From: Sphingomonas sp. HMP6
GTDB taxonomy: Bacteria; Pseudomonadota; Alphaproteobacteria; Sphingomonadales; Sphingomonadaceae
Assembly: GCF_013374095.1 (NCBI RefSeq)
Contig: NZ_AP022672.1
Location: forward strand, 558,001-622,000
Direction: 5' to 3'
Length of the DNA stretch: 64,000 bases
Shown: positions 46,156 through 57,291 of the stretch, piece after piece
Position numbering within the stretch: position 1 is the first letter of the stretch
Layout: each line of letters starts with the position of its first letter
Notes under the pieces: model-generated
The model's database searches: none
The model's input: the letters and a program-made list of their open reading frames with translations, nothing else
Told to the model about the DNA's origin: nothing
Position numbers and translations under genes: made by a program

Positions 46156-47798
46156 CGCGCCCAATCGCATCTGTATCGACCGTCCTGGGTGCCGGGCTGA
46201 TCGCCCTGCTCGTCGCTGTGCCCGCGCACGCGCAAGACCAGAAGCGCCGGAAATCGATTTCGCCGTTTATCGAAATCGGCCAGGTCGTGACTGCCGACCT
46301 GAAGAACAACGACGTGCTGACCTATTCGACCGTTGCCGCCGGGGTGAGTGCCTCGGTCGAGACCAAGCGCGCGCAGGTTCAGGTCAGCTATCGCTACGAA
46401 CGCCGCTTTTCGTACAGCAAGCGCGTCGGCGATGACGACGTGCATAGCGGCTTGGCGCGCGCGAGCTTCATCGTCGCGCCCGGCCTGACGCTGGAAGGCG
46501 GCGCGATCGCGACGCGCGTCCGCTCCGACATTCGCGGCGCGGCACCCGGCACACTGGCGGGCAATGTCGACAATATCAGCCAAGTCTATTCGGTCTATGC
46601 CGGCCCCAATTTCGCCAGCCATGTCGGCCCGGTCGGGGTTGCGGCGAGCTATCGCTACGGCTTCACCAAAGTAGAAGCCCCCGGCGTCACCGGCGTGCCC
46701 GCCGGCAGCCCCCGGCTCGATGCGTTCGACACGTCGCAAAGCCATGTCTTCAACGCCAGCGCCGGCGTAAAGGCGGGCACGATCCTGCCGGTCGGCGTCA
46801 ACGTGTCTGTGGGCTATGAACGCGGCACTGCGGGGCAGCTGGACCAGAAGTTCGAGAGCAAGGTCGCGCGTGTGGACCTTGTCCTGCCGGTGGCGCCGAC
46901 GCTCGCGCTGACTGCGGGTGCTGGTTACGAGAAGATCACCGTCAGCCAGAAAGACCCGCTGCGGGACGGAAACGGCGTGCCCGTCACCGACGCGCGCGGT
47001 CGCTTCGTCACCGATCCGACATCGCCGCAGCGCATCGCGTATCAGACCGATGGCATTATCTATGACGCCGGAGTGATCTGGCGTCCGTCGAGCCGCACTA
47101 CGCTGCAGGCGCGCGCCGGGCGGCGTTATGGGGGCACGACCTATAGCGGATCGTTCAGCTATGCCGCATCGCGCGCGCTCGGCATTCAGGTCGGCGTCTA
47201 TGACAGCGTCGATACGTTCGGTCGGCAATTGCGCAACGGGATTGCGAATTTGCCGACCAGCTTCATCGAACAGCGCGACACGTTCGGGCAGCAGTTTAGC
47301 GGCTGCACCTTCGGCAATCCCGGTGCGCCCGGTGCCGGATCGGCGGGCGGTTCGGCTGGCGGATGCCTGAACGGCGTTTTCCAGTCGATCTCGACCGCCG
47401 CATACCGCGCACGCGGAATCGATGCGGTGATCGCCGCCAAGCGCGGTGCGGTAAGCTTCGGGGTCGGCGGCGGCTATGCCACGCGGCGCTTCTCGGCACC
47501 GGTCGGCACGGGCTTCAACATCAACGGCGTCACCGATGACAGCTACTATGCGCAGGCCTTCGCGGCGGCAGCGATCGACAGCAACTCGGGCGTGAACGGC
47601 AACGTCTTCGCCAATTATTACGATAGCGGGATTGCGTCGGCCCCTGGCGTCTTCAGCACCGGCGCGACCGGGCTCTATTATCGCAATTTCGGGCGCATCT
47701 CGACGACGGCGTCGGCCGGCATCTACTCGTTCAGCCAAAAGGGCACAGACGATCAGTTGTCGGCGCAGGGCCAAGTCGGTGTGCGGTATCAATTCTGA
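46152..47798 (+). CDS. XrtA system outer-membrane beta-barrel protein
   Basis: A 548-residue exported protein with signal peptide (GLIALLVAVPAHAQD, about 1-27). The mature part has many amphipathic strands with aromatic girdles, such as VQVSYRYERRFSYSKRV and TLQARAGRRYGGTTYSGSFSYAASRALGIQVGVYDSV, and ends in VGVRYQF. It corresponds to the large barrel protein always found beside the exosortase ATPase and may help polysaccharide leave the cell. Two Cys lie in a Gly-rich loop (about 380-400). Confidence 0.85.
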   Translation: MTRPIASVSTVLGAGLIALLVAVPAHAQDQKRRKSISPFIEIGQVVTADLKNNDVLTYSTVAAGVSASVETKRAQVQVSYRYERRFSYSKRVGDDDVHSGLARASFIVAPGLTLEGGAIATRVRSDIRGAAPGTLAGNVDNISQVYSVYAGPNFASHVGPVGVAASYRYGFTKVEAPGVTGVPAGSPRLDAFDTSQSHVFNASAGVKAGTILPVGVNVSVGYERGTAGQLDQKFESKVARVDLVLPVAPTLALTAGAGYEKITVSQKDPLRDGNGVPVTDARGRFVTDPTSPQRIAYQTDGIIYDAGVIWRPSSRTTLQARAGRRYGGTTYSGSFSYAASRALGIQVGVYDSVDTFGRQLRNGIANLPTSFIEQRDTFGQQFSGCTFGNPGAPGAGSAGGSAGGCLNGVFQSISTAAYRARGIDAVIAAKRGAVSFGVGGGYATRRFSAPVGTGFNINGVTDDSYYAQAFAAAAIDSNSGVNGNVFANYYDSGIASAPGVFSTGATGLYYRNFGRISTTASAGIYSFSQKGTDDQLSAQGQVGVRYQF

Positions 47799-47837
47799 AA
47801 CGCCTGGGACAGTATTACCCCGTGCGAGGACGGTAAC

Positions 47838-49178
<1,341 letters not shown>

Positions 49179-49182
49179 GGCG

Positions 49183-50085
49183 ATGCGGCCCGGCCAACCC
49201 CTTTACGGCCAACCTCTTCACGGCCACCCCCTTCATGGCATGTCCGTCGATGTCGAGGACTGGTTTCAGGTCGGCGCCTTCGAAAAGGTGATCGCCAAGG
49301 ACGATTGGGATTCGCTGCTGCCGCGCGTCGAGCGCAATACCGATGCCGTGCTGGCCTTGTTCGCCGAAACCGGGACCAAGGCGACCTTCTTCACGCTCGG
49401 CTGGGTGGCCGAACGCTACCCGGCTATGATCCGCCGGATTGTCGAGCAGGGGCATGAACTGGCGAGTCACGGCTGGGATCACGACCGCGTCTTCACGCTC
49501 GACGCTGCCCGCTTCCGCGCCGACATCGCCCGCGCGCGCAAGGCGCTGGAGGATGCCGGCGGCGTCGCCATCACCGGATATCGCGCGCCCAGTTTCTCGA
49601 TCGACGCACGCACGCCCTGGGCGCATCACGTGCTGGCGGAGGAGGGCTATGCCTATTCCTCCAGCGTCGCGCCGCTGCGCCACGATCATTACGGCTGGCC
49701 CGAGGCTCCGCGCTTCGCCTTTCGCCCGCTCGCCGATGCCGCTCTGATCGAATTGCCCGTGACGGTCGCCGAACTGGGTTCGCGGCGGATGGCGACCGGG
49801 GGTGGCTTCTTCCGCCTCTTCCCCGCCGCGCTCACCGATTATGCGGTGCGGCAAGTGGCGGGGCAGGGGCAGCCCGCCGTGTTCTATTTCCATCCGTGGG
49901 AGATCGACCCCGGCCAGCCGCGCGTCGCCAACGCCCCCGCCAAATCGAAGCTGCGGCATTACAGCCGCCTGGGCGCAATGGCGGGTAAACTGCGCGGGCT
50001 GTTGTCGCGGCACGAATGGGGCCGGGTCGATGCAGTCGTGCGCGATCTTCACCCGATCGAACCGCCGATTGCGCTGGCCGCATGA
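49183..50085 (+). CDS. XrtA system polysaccharide deacetylase
   Basis: A 300-residue NodB-fold enzyme. Motif 1 MSVDVEDWFQVGAFE, motif 2 ELASHGWDHDRVF (two His), motif 3 ITGYRAPSFSIDARTPW, and a C-terminal FYFHPWEIDPGQPR. The first 20 residues are made of three GxPLxG repeats (15-base units, 49192-49240) that look like a recent duplication, so the ancestral start may be Met at about 49237. It would deacetylate the exopolysaccharide. It overlaps the FemAB gene by 4 bases. Confidence 0.92.
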   Translation: MRPGQPLYGQPLHGHPLHGMSVDVEDWFQVGAFEKVIAKDDWDSLLPRVERNTDAVLALFAETGTKATFFTLGWVAERYPAMIRRIVEQGHELASHGWDHDRVFTLDAARFRADIARARKALEDAGGVAITGYRAPSFSIDARTPWAHHVLAEEGYAYSSSVAPLRHDHYGWPEAPRFAFRPLADAALIELPVTVAELGSRRMATGGGFFRLFPAALTDYAVRQVAGQGQPAVFYFHPWEIDPGQPRVANAPAKSKLRHYSRLGAMAGKLRGLLSRHEWGRVDAVVRDLHPIEPPIALAA

Positions 50086-51155
50086 CGGTCCAGCCGCTCT
50101 CGGGGCTGGTCGCGGTCCGCGCGGTCGATCTGCGCGACGCGAATGAACGCGCGCGGATCGATGCGTTCGTCCGCGCCCATCCGGAGGCGACGCCCTTTCA
50201 CCTGACGGCGTGGAGCCTCGGCGTCGCCAAGGGCTGCGGCCAGACCAGCCATACGCTCGTCGCCGAACGCGCCGACGGATCGCTTGCCGGCTTCGTGCCA
50301 CTGACAGAGGTCAGCTCGCCACTGTTCGGCCGGGCCTTGGTCTCGAATGGCTTCGCGATTGGCGGCGGTATTTTGGCCGAGAGCGCAGCGGCGACCACCG
50401 CATTGGGCGATGCCGCTTGGACGCTGGCGCAGCGATTGAAGTGTCCGACGCTTGAACTGCGCGGCGGGCCGCTGCCGGGCGATGCGTGGCATGTCGATAC
50501 CGACACCTATCTTGGTTTCACCCGTCCGCTGGCGGACAGCGATGAGGCGGAACTGCTCGCCATCCCGCGCAAGCAACGCGCCGAGGTGCGCAAGGCCCTC
50601 GATGCCGATCTGGCGATCACGGTCGGGCATGGGCGCGACGACCTGAAGGCGCATTATGCGGTCTATGCCGAATCGGTGCACAATCTCGGCACCCCGGTCT
50701 TCCCGGCGGCGCTGTTCCGCGCGGTTCTGCAGGAATTTGGTGAATCCGCCGATATCCTCACCGTCCGCCATGACGGGCGCGCGGTCGCGAGCGTGTTAAG
50801 CCTGTACTTCAACGGCACCGTCTATCCCTATTGGGGCGGCGGCACGCACGCGGCGCGCGGCCTTCGCGCCAACGACCGGATGTATTTCGCGCTGATGGCG
50901 CACGCCCGTGCCAAGGGCTGCACACGGTTCGATTTCGGCCGTTCCAAGGCGGGTACCGGTCCCGCCGCGTTCAAGAAGAATTGGGGCTTCGAGGGCGTCC
51001 CACTATCCTATGGCAAGCGCGCTGCACCGGGCGAGCCGGTGCGCGAGATCAACCCGCTCGACCCGCGCTACGCCCGTAAGGTCGAGCTGTGGAAGACGCT
51101 GCCGCTGTGGATCGCGAACCTGGTGGGGCCGCATATTTCGCGCGGCCTGGGCTGA
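50082..51155 (+). CDS. FemAB family XrtA-associated protein
   Basis: A 357-residue GNAT-fold protein of the FemAB group. PFHLTAWSLGVAKGCGQTSHTLVAE in the first domain and KGCTRFDFGRSKAGTGPAAFKKNWGFEGVPLSY in the second match the exosortase-linked FemAB family. FemAB proteins move amino acids from aminoacyl-tRNA to an amine; here a polymer modification is likely. The ATG lies in the deacetylase stop, and the stop shares one base with the next ATG. Confidence 0.92.
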   Translation: MTVQPLSGLVAVRAVDLRDANERARIDAFVRAHPEATPFHLTAWSLGVAKGCGQTSHTLVAERADGSLAGFVPLTEVSSPLFGRALVSNGFAIGGGILAESAAATTALGDAAWTLAQRLKCPTLELRGGPLPGDAWHVDTDTYLGFTRPLADSDEAELLAIPRKQRAEVRKALDADLAITVGHGRDDLKAHYAVYAESVHNLGTPVFPAALFRAVLQEFGESADILTVRHDGRAVASVLSLYFNGTVYPYWGGGTHAARGLRANDRMYFALMAHARAKGCTRFDFGRSKAGTGPAAFKKNWGFEGVPLSYGKRAAPGEPVREINPLDPRYARKVELWKTLPLWIANLVGPHISRGLG

Positions 51156-52366
51156 TGGGCGACATCCTGTTTCTGGGCCACCGCGTGCCCTATCCGCCCG
51201 ATCGCGGCGACAAGATCCGCGGCTTTCACATCCTGAAATTCCTGGCTGCGCGCAAACGCGTGCATCTGATCGCCTTTGCCGACGATGCGCGCGACATGAA
51301 GCCGGCGGATGGACTCGCCAAGGTTACCGGAAACCCCACGATCATCTGGCGCGCGAAAACACGCGCTACGGCGGCGGTGCAGGCGCTGCTATCGCGCAAA
51401 CCCGTGTCGCTGACCGCGTTCGACGATGCGTCGCTGCGCGCGGCGGTCGAGCGCACCTTGGCGTCGCACGCGATCGACACGATCTACGTCTTTTCCAGCC
51501 AGATGGCGCAATATCTGCCGGCGGATCCGCGCCAGCAGGTCATCATGGATTTCGTCGACATGGATTCGGCCAAGTTCGCCGATTATGCCAAGCAATCGCA
51601 CGGGCTGATGGCGTGGATGATGGGGCGCGAGGCACGCTTGCTGCAACGCTACGAAAGCGCCGTCGCCGGAGCCGCCGATGCAAGCCTGTTCGTCAGCGGA
51701 GCCGAGGCGCACCTTTTCCGTGACACGACCGGGGCCGCGCGCGTCCACGCCGTCGAAAACGGCATCGACACCGATTTCTTCGATCCCGCCGCCGCGTTCG
51801 AACCGATCGCCACGACCGCTCCGCTGATCGTCTTCACCGGACAGATGGATTACCGCCCGAATATCGAGGCGGTGACATGGTTTGCTGAGGCGATCCTGCC
51901 GCAGGTGCAGCAGCGCCACCCGAATGCGCGCTTCGCCATCGTCGGGCGCGCGCCGAGCGATGCGGTGCAGGCGCTTACCAAGCGGCCCGGCGTGATCGTG
52001 ACGGGCGAAGTTGCAGACGTCCGCGGCTGGCTTGCCGCGGCATCGGTGGTGGTCGCGCCGCTGAAGCTCGCGCGCGGCGTGCAGAACAAAGTGCTCGAGG
52101 CGATGGCGATGGCGCGGCCGGTGGTCGCCTCGATTCCCGCGGCCGAGGGCATCGATCATTCCGACACGGTTCGCGTAGGCGGGACCGGGGATGAGATCGC
52201 CGCGCAGATTACCGCGATCCTCGACGATCAGGACGGAGCCGCGCAGATGGGCCGCGATGCCCGCGCGCAGGTTCAGGCACGCTATAGCTGGGAAGCGCGG
52301 CTCGCCCCGCTCGATGCAATCCTAGGCCTGGCAGTCGTGGCACCGTCGCGGTGCGTCGTGGCGTGA
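51155..52366 (+). CDS. XrtA system glycosyltransferase (GT4 type)
   Basis: A 403-residue glycosyltransferase. It begins MGDILFLGHRVPYPPDRGDKIRGFHILKFLA, the start motif of the exosortase-linked GT family. IVFTGQMDYRPNIEAVTWFAEAILP and the C-terminal PLKLARGVQNKVLEAMAMARPVVAS contain the E-x7-E nucleotide-sugar site of GT-B enzymes. It would add one sugar during repeat-unit assembly. The start is at TGATG, sharing bases with the FemAB stop; codons upstream in frame are not family-like. Confidence 0.93.
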   Translation: MGDILFLGHRVPYPPDRGDKIRGFHILKFLAARKRVHLIAFADDARDMKPADGLAKVTGNPTIIWRAKTRATAAVQALLSRKPVSLTAFDDASLRAAVERTLASHAIDTIYVFSSQMAQYLPADPRQQVIMDFVDMDSAKFADYAKQSHGLMAWMMGREARLLQRYESAVAGAADASLFVSGAEAHLFRDTTGAARVHAVENGIDTDFFDPAAAFEPIATTAPLIVFTGQMDYRPNIEAVTWFAEAILPQVQQRHPNARFAIVGRAPSDAVQALTKRPGVIVTGEVADVRGWLAAASVVVAPLKLARGVQNKVLEAMAMARPVVASIPAAEGIDHSDTVRVGGTGDEIAAQITAILDDQDGAAQMGRDARAQVQARYSWEARLAPLDAILGLAVVAPSRCVVA

Positions 52367-52370
52367 TGCG

Positions 52371-53906
52371 GTGACCATTCCCGTTCCCGCGTCTGCCTTC
52401 GCGATCGACCCCGCCGTGCCGACCGCATGGCGGCGGCCTAGCGCGATCCTGGGCGGCGTGGCGCTGCTGTTGGTCGGGCTGTTCTGGCATGACGTTACTG
52501 CCCTGACGAAGATATGGTGGACCAGCACGACCTTTGGGCACTGCCTGTTCATTCCGCCGGTACTGGCGTGGCTGGTGTGGCAGCGCCGCGCGGGCCTAGC
52601 GCAGCTGACCCCGGTCGCCTGGGCACCGGGGCTGCTGCTGGTCGCGCTCGGCGGGCTCGGCTGGCTGCTCGGCGATGCGGGCGGCGTGGCGCTCGCGCGG
52701 CACCTCGGCATCGTGCTGATGCTGCAGGGTGCGGTGGTCACGTTGCTCGGCCCCAATGTCGCGCGCGCGCTGCTGTTTCCGCTTTGCTACGCGGTGTTCC
52801 TCGTGCCGTTCGGCGAGGGGCTGGAGGAGCCGCTGCAAACCGCGACCGTCGCGATGACGATGCCGTTGCTCCATCTCTTCGGCGTCCCCGCGCAGGTCGA
52901 TGGCGTGCTGATCACCATTCCGAACGGCTATTTCGAAGTGGCCGAGGCATGTTCCGGCGCGAAGTTCGTGATCGCGATGATCGCCTATGGCGCGCTGGTC
53001 GCCAATGTCTGTTTCGTCTCGTGGCGCAGACGCGCGATTTTCATGGTCGTCGCATTGGTGGTGCCGATCCTCGCCAATGGGTTGCGGGCGTTCGGGACGA
53101 TCTATGCGGCCTATCTCACCTCGGTCGAGCAAGCGACGGGCATGGACCATATCGTCTATGGCTGGGTGTTCTTCGGCGTGGTGATGGCGGCGGTGATCGC
53201 GATCGGCTGGCGCTGGTTCGATCGCGCGCCCGATGCGCCGGTGTTCGATCCGGCGCGGTTGCAGGCGGTTCCGCGGTTCCGCCTCGATGCGCCGCTTGCT
53301 GCAGCCTTGATCTTGGCGACGGCTGCGGTTTTCCCGGCATGGTCTTCGGCAATCGCCGGGCGTGCGCAGGCGTTGCCGGATCGGATCGCGCTGCCGGAGG
53401 TTCCCGGCTGGCACCGCAGCGCGACCAGCATCCGCGCCACCTGGTCGCCCAATTATCCGAACGCCGATCATTTTCTGTTCGGCCGCTACACCGATGCCAG
53501 CGGTGAGTCGGTCGATCTGGCGATCGCCGTTTATGGCAGCCAGCGCGAGGGCAAGGAGGTCGTTGCGTTCGGCGTCGGGCCGTTGCGTGAGGATGACCGC
53601 TGGGTCCGCGTGTCGGACCTGCCCGATCTGGATGGCGGATCGGCGATGCGCATCACCGCGCCCGGCCCGGTCGAGCGTCAAGTCGTGACGTGGTACCGCG
53701 TAGGGGACGTCCTGACCCATCGCCCGGCCGTTGTTAAGCTAGCAACGCTTCGGGCCAAGCTGCTCGGCGGGCCGCAGCGCGCGGTAGCGGTGCATGTCTC
53801 GGCCGAGGCCACGCCGGGGTCCGATCCGCGCGCGGCGATGGCGCGTTTCGTCGCGGCGCTCGGCCCGATCGAACGCATCGCCGATCGCGCGGCGGGAATG
53901 CCGTGA
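52371..53906 (+). CDS. xrtA: exosortase A with C-terminal EpsI domain
   Basis: A 511-residue membrane transpeptidase-like protein. About eight membrane helices; the catalytic residues are Cys about 194 in VAEACSGAKF, Arg about 239 in ANGLRAFG and His about 260 in GMDHIVYGW. The last 190 residues, after ALILATAAVFPAW, form an EpsI domain (VPGWHRSATS to VVTWYRVGDVLTHRPAVVKLA), normally fused in XrtA. Exosortases cleave PEP-CTERM tags. GTG start 5 bases after the glycosyltransferase stop. No PEP-CTERM protein is seen in the window. Confidence 0.95.
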   Translation: MTIPVPASAFAIDPAVPTAWRRPSAILGGVALLLVGLFWHDVTALTKIWWTSTTFGHCLFIPPVLAWLVWQRRAGLAQLTPVAWAPGLLLVALGGLGWLLGDAGGVALARHLGIVLMLQGAVVTLLGPNVARALLFPLCYAVFLVPFGEGLEEPLQTATVAMTMPLLHLFGVPAQVDGVLITIPNGYFEVAEACSGAKFVIAMIAYGALVANVCFVSWRRRAIFMVVALVVPILANGLRAFGTIYAAYLTSVEQATGMDHIVYGWVFFGVVMAAVIAIGWRWFDRAPDAPVFDPARLQAVPRFRLDAPLAAALILATAAVFPAWSSAIAGRAQALPDRIALPEVPGWHRSATSIRATWSPNYPNADHFLFGRYTDASGESVDLAIAVYGSQREGKEVVAFGVGPLREDDRWVRVSDLPDLDGGSAMRITAPGPVERQVVTWYRVGDVLTHRPAVVKLATLRAKLLGGPQRAVAVHVSAEATPGSDPRAAMARFVAALGPIERIADRAAGMP

Positions 53907-53949
53907 GCGCGGGGGTGACGGATCGCGCCGGGATCGGTAAGCGCGCCTG

Positions 53950-55842
53950 ATGTGCGGCATCGCCGGTCTTTATTATCCGTCCACCCCAAAGCCGGTCGAT
54001 CCCGCAAGGATCCAGGCGATGGCGGACGCGCAGGCGCATCGCGGGCCGGATGGATCGGGCGTGTGGACCGCGCCCGGTGTCGGCCTGGGGCATCGCCGTC
54101 TTTCGATCATCGATGTCGCGGGCTCTCCCCAACCGATGGCCAGCGCCGACGGCGCGCTGACCGTCACCTACAACGGCGAAATTTACAATTTCGCCGCGCT
54201 GCGTGCCGAATTGCAGGCGCTGGGCGCGGTGTTCGTGACGGCGGGCGATACCGAGGTGCTGCTCCACGGCTGGGCGGCCTGGGGTCTTGCGATGCTCGAT
54301 CGCTTGAACGGGATGTTCGCCTTCGCGCTGCACGATGCGCGGCGGCAATGCCTGTTCCTCGCGCGCGACCGGTTGGGCGTGAAGCCGCTGCATTATGCCG
54401 AACTGTCCGATGGCGCGGTGGCGTTCGCGTCCGAACTGAAGGGCCTGCTCGCCCATCCACTGCTGCGCCGCGCGCCGCAGATCAGCGCGGTCGAGGATTA
54501 TCTCGCGTTCGGCTACGTCCCCGACGACACCTGCCTCGTCGCGGGCGTGAAGAAGCTCCCCGCGGGCCACTCTTTGCTGATCGAACGCGGCAAGTCCGTA
54601 CCCGCGCCGTCGCGCTGGTGGGACGTGGATTTCAGCCGCCGCGCGACCGGCTCCGCCAAGGCGCTTGAGGAAGAGCTGCTCGCGCTGTTGCGCGATGCCG
54701 TCACCTCGCGGATGGTGTCGGACGTGCCGCTTGGGGCCTTCCTGTCGGGTGGGGTCGATAGCTCGGCAGTGGTCGCGCTGATGGCGGAGGCATCGCGCGG
54801 TGCGGTGCGCACCTGTACGATCGGCTTCGACGAAGCCAGCCTCGACGAGCGCCGCTACGCCGACGAGATCGCCCGCCGCTTCGCCACGCAGCACCGCGAG
54901 CGGATCGTCGCGGCGGACGATTTCAGCCTGATCGACACGCTCGTCCACGCGTTCGACGAGCCCTTCGCCGACGCATCGGCGCTCGCCACGTACCGCGTAT
55001 GCGAACTCGCACGCGAGGATGTGACGGTCGCGCTCTCGGGCGATGGCGCGGATGAGGCGTTTGCAGGCTATCGCCGTTACAAGTTTCAAGCGGCGGAGGA
55101 ACGCGTGCGGAGCCTCGTGCCCGCCTCGATCCGCCAGACCGTGTTCGGCACGCTCGGGCGCTATTATCCCAAAGCCGATTGGGCACCACGCCCGCTCCGC
55201 GCGAAGAGCACGCTGCTCGCGCTCGCCGAAGATGGCGCAGAGGGCTATGCCCGCTCGGTCGGCGTGACCACGCCCGCGTTACGCGCAGCCTTGTTCAGCG
55301 ATGCCGCCCGCAGCGCGCTCGGCGGACACCGCGCCGAGGACCGCTACGTCCGATCGATGCGCGATGCCCCCGCACGCGACGCGCTCGACCGTGCGCAATA
55401 TGCCGATTTCCAGCATTGGCTGCCCGGCGACATCCTGACCAAGGCCGACCGCACCAGCATGGCGGTCAGTCTGGAGGCGCGCGAGCCACTGCTCGATTAT
55501 CGCCTGGTCGAATTCGCCGCGAAACTCCCCGTCGGGATGCGCTTGCGGGGCGGGCAGGGGAAGTGGCTGCTCAAGAAATCGATGGAGCGCTATCTTCCCA
55601 AGGACATTCTCTATCGCCCGAAAATGGGCTTCGTCACCCCGATCAGTGCGTGGTTCCGGGGGCCGCTGGCGGGGGAGGCGGCGGCGCTTGCCCGCTCCCG
55701 CGTGCTGGTCGGCACCGGCTGGTTCGACCCCGCCACGATCGCCCGCCTCGCCGAGGACCACCGCGCAGGCCGCGCCGACCATGGGCGCACGCTGTGGCAA
55801 TTGGTGATGCTGGAGCGATCGATGGCGCGGTTGTTTTCGTGA
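53950..55842 (+). CDS. XrtA/PEP-CTERM system amidotransferase (AsnB type)
   Basis: A 630-residue glutamine amidotransferase. It begins MCGIAGLYYP, with the glutaminase Cys2; AHRGPDGSGVW and VTYNGEIYNFAALR bind Gln, and the synthetase domain has the PP-loop FLSGGVDSSAVVALM. It probably amidates a sugar acid of the polymer. It is a useful contrast to the lasso-like cyclase at 11564-13492, where Cys2 is Ser. It is the last clearly linked gene of the XrtA operon. Confidence 0.94.
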   Translation: MCGIAGLYYPSTPKPVDPARIQAMADAQAHRGPDGSGVWTAPGVGLGHRRLSIIDVAGSPQPMASADGALTVTYNGEIYNFAALRAELQALGAVFVTAGDTEVLLHGWAAWGLAMLDRLNGMFAFALHDARRQCLFLARDRLGVKPLHYAELSDGAVAFASELKGLLAHPLLRRAPQISAVEDYLAFGYVPDDTCLVAGVKKLPAGHSLLIERGKSVPAPSRWWDVDFSRRATGSAKALEEELLALLRDAVTSRMVSDVPLGAFLSGGVDSSAVVALMAEASRGAVRTCTIGFDEASLDERRYADEIARRFATQHRERIVAADDFSLIDTLVHAFDEPFADASALATYRVCELAREDVTVALSGDGADEAFAGYRRYKFQAAEERVRSLVPASIRQTVFGTLGRYYPKADWAPRPLRAKSTLLALAEDGAEGYARSVGVTTPALRAALFSDAARSALGGHRAEDRYVRSMRDAPARDALDRAQYADFQHWLPGDILTKADRTSMAVSLEAREPLLDYRLVEFAAKLPVGMRLRGGQGKWLLKKSMERYLPKDILYRPKMGFVTPISAWFRGPLAGEAAALARSRVLVGTGWFDPATIARLAEDHRAGRADHGRTLWQLVMLERSMARLFS

Positions 55843-55915
55843 AGTGGCGTAGCGCGAGGCCCTAGCGCATTGACGACAGCGGAGCCACGATCCACCTGTT
55901 CTGTACGGGGGTACG

Positions 55916-57076
55916 ATGATCTGGTTCCAAGACGATCCTGCGCCGCGTGTGCGAGAAGTATCGGCAGAGCAGTTGCGGTCGTTGATCGTCGCCAATCCGA
56001 CCGCGACGGTGTTGAAGACCTTGCTGGGCGACGCATTGATGCGCGACCGCGATTTTGCTGGGGCCGCCGCCGCTTTCGCTTCTGCGGCGCGCGACGATCC
56101 GACCCGTTTTGAGCGCTGGACCTCGCTGGTGCGCGGGTATCGCAAAAGTCTCCAACTTGATGCGGCGCTCGATGCGCTCCGGCGCGCGGACCGCGTAGAT
56201 CCGAGCGCGGCGTTGACCGTCGAGCGCGGGCGTGTCTTGCGGTTGATGGGGCAAGTGCCCGCAGCGGAAGCCGCATTTCGTGCCGCGCTCAGCGACAGTA
56301 GCGACAGTGGCACACGATGGTCTGCGTTCGACGGGCTATTGCGGTTGCTGGCGCTTGATGACGATGGCGCGCGCTTACTTGCAGCGTGTGATGAGGCACA
56401 GAAGGAGATCGGGGATGTGGCGCTGGTGCGGGCGCACCGGGCGCTGGCGTACAGTCGGATGGGGAAGACCGATGCCGCGCGTCACATGATCGATGTCGAT
56501 CGTCATGTCCTTCGCCTGCCCGTCGCGGCGCCGGACGGATATGCCGATATCGGTGCCTTCAACGCTGCATTGTCAGAAGAAATTCTGCGCGTTGGCGCGT
56601 CCCCGGGCGATGTCAGTTTGCGGTACATGCCCGATCTGGGCCGACAACCCGTGTTGGCCACGCTGCTGAACATTATCCGTACCACGCTGGAATCCTACGT
56701 GGCGAAGCGGGCCGAGCGTGGACTGGCCGACGTCCTGCCGCCGCCCCCGGCGAGTGCCAAATTATTCTATGGGAACACCGTATTGCGCAATCGCGGCGTC
56801 AACGGCGTCCATATCCACGGAGATGGGTATGTGTCGGCGGTCTATCATGTGTCGGTGCCCGGCAGCATCACTGCCGCGGCCGACCATCGCGGTGCGCTGG
56901 CGCTGGGTGTCGTGGGCAAGTGCGCACCGAACCATGTGCCGTGCTGGGGTATTCGATACGTCAGGCCGGTTTCGGGCTGGCTGACCCTGTTTCCATCGCA
57001 TTTTTTTCATGACGTCGTTCCGTCGGGCGAGGCCCTGCCGCGCATCTCGGTCGCGGCCGACCTGTTGCCCCGCTAG
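55916..57076 (+). CDS. TPR / putative 2OG-Fe(II) oxygenase family protein
   Basis: A 386-residue protein. The N-terminal half holds TPR-like helices (LLGDALMRDRDFAGAAAAFASAARDDPTRFERW). The C-terminal part resembles 2-oxoglutarate oxygenases: VHIHGDGYVSAVYHVSVPG with a H-x-[DG] site, SGWLTLFPSHFFHDVVPSGEALPRISVAADLL with the distal His and the Arg that binds 2OG. Related proteins hydroxylate proteins or small molecules. It is 73 bases after the amidotransferase and may belong to the operon. Confidence 0.75.
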   Translation: MIWFQDDPAPRVREVSAEQLRSLIVANPTATVLKTLLGDALMRDRDFAGAAAAFASAARDDPTRFERWTSLVRGYRKSLQLDAALDALRRADRVDPSAALTVERGRVLRLMGQVPAAEAAFRAALSDSSDSGTRWSAFDGLLRLLALDDDGARLLAACDEAQKEIGDVALVRAHRALAYSRMGKTDAARHMIDVDRHVLRLPVAAPDGYADIGAFNAALSEEILRVGASPGDVSLRYMPDLGRQPVLATLLNIIRTTLESYVAKRAERGLADVLPPPPASAKLFYGNTVLRNRGVNGVHIHGDGYVSAVYHVSVPGSITAAADHRGALALGVVGKCAPNHVPCWGIRYVRPVSGWLTLFPSHFFHDVVPSGEALPRISVAADLLPR

Positions 57077-57113
57077 AGCGGTACGACATTAGATAGATCC
57101 AGCGGCTCAATCT

Positions 57114-57200
57114 GTTCGTGCTGAGCTTGTCGAAGCACCCGCGCAACAAGCGAGCCCTTGCTTGTTGCACGGGCCCTTCGACAGGCTCAGGGCGAACGGG
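57114..57200. repeat. composite inverted repeat, family A, copy 2
   Basis: Arms 57114-57138 and 57171-57200 repeat those at 39713-39802 in reverse orientation. The spacer has its own hairpin gcaacaagc/gcttgttgc. A decayed third arm (cgacaggctcaacccaaacgg) lies at about 57249-57269. Confidence 0.88.
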
Positions 57201-57291
57201 TCATGCTAACGTCATCCTGCCCTAGGCTTGCTGCCCGCTTGTGGGGGGCGACAGGCTCAACCCAAACGGGGGGCGCTCGCGTCGGCCGCTG

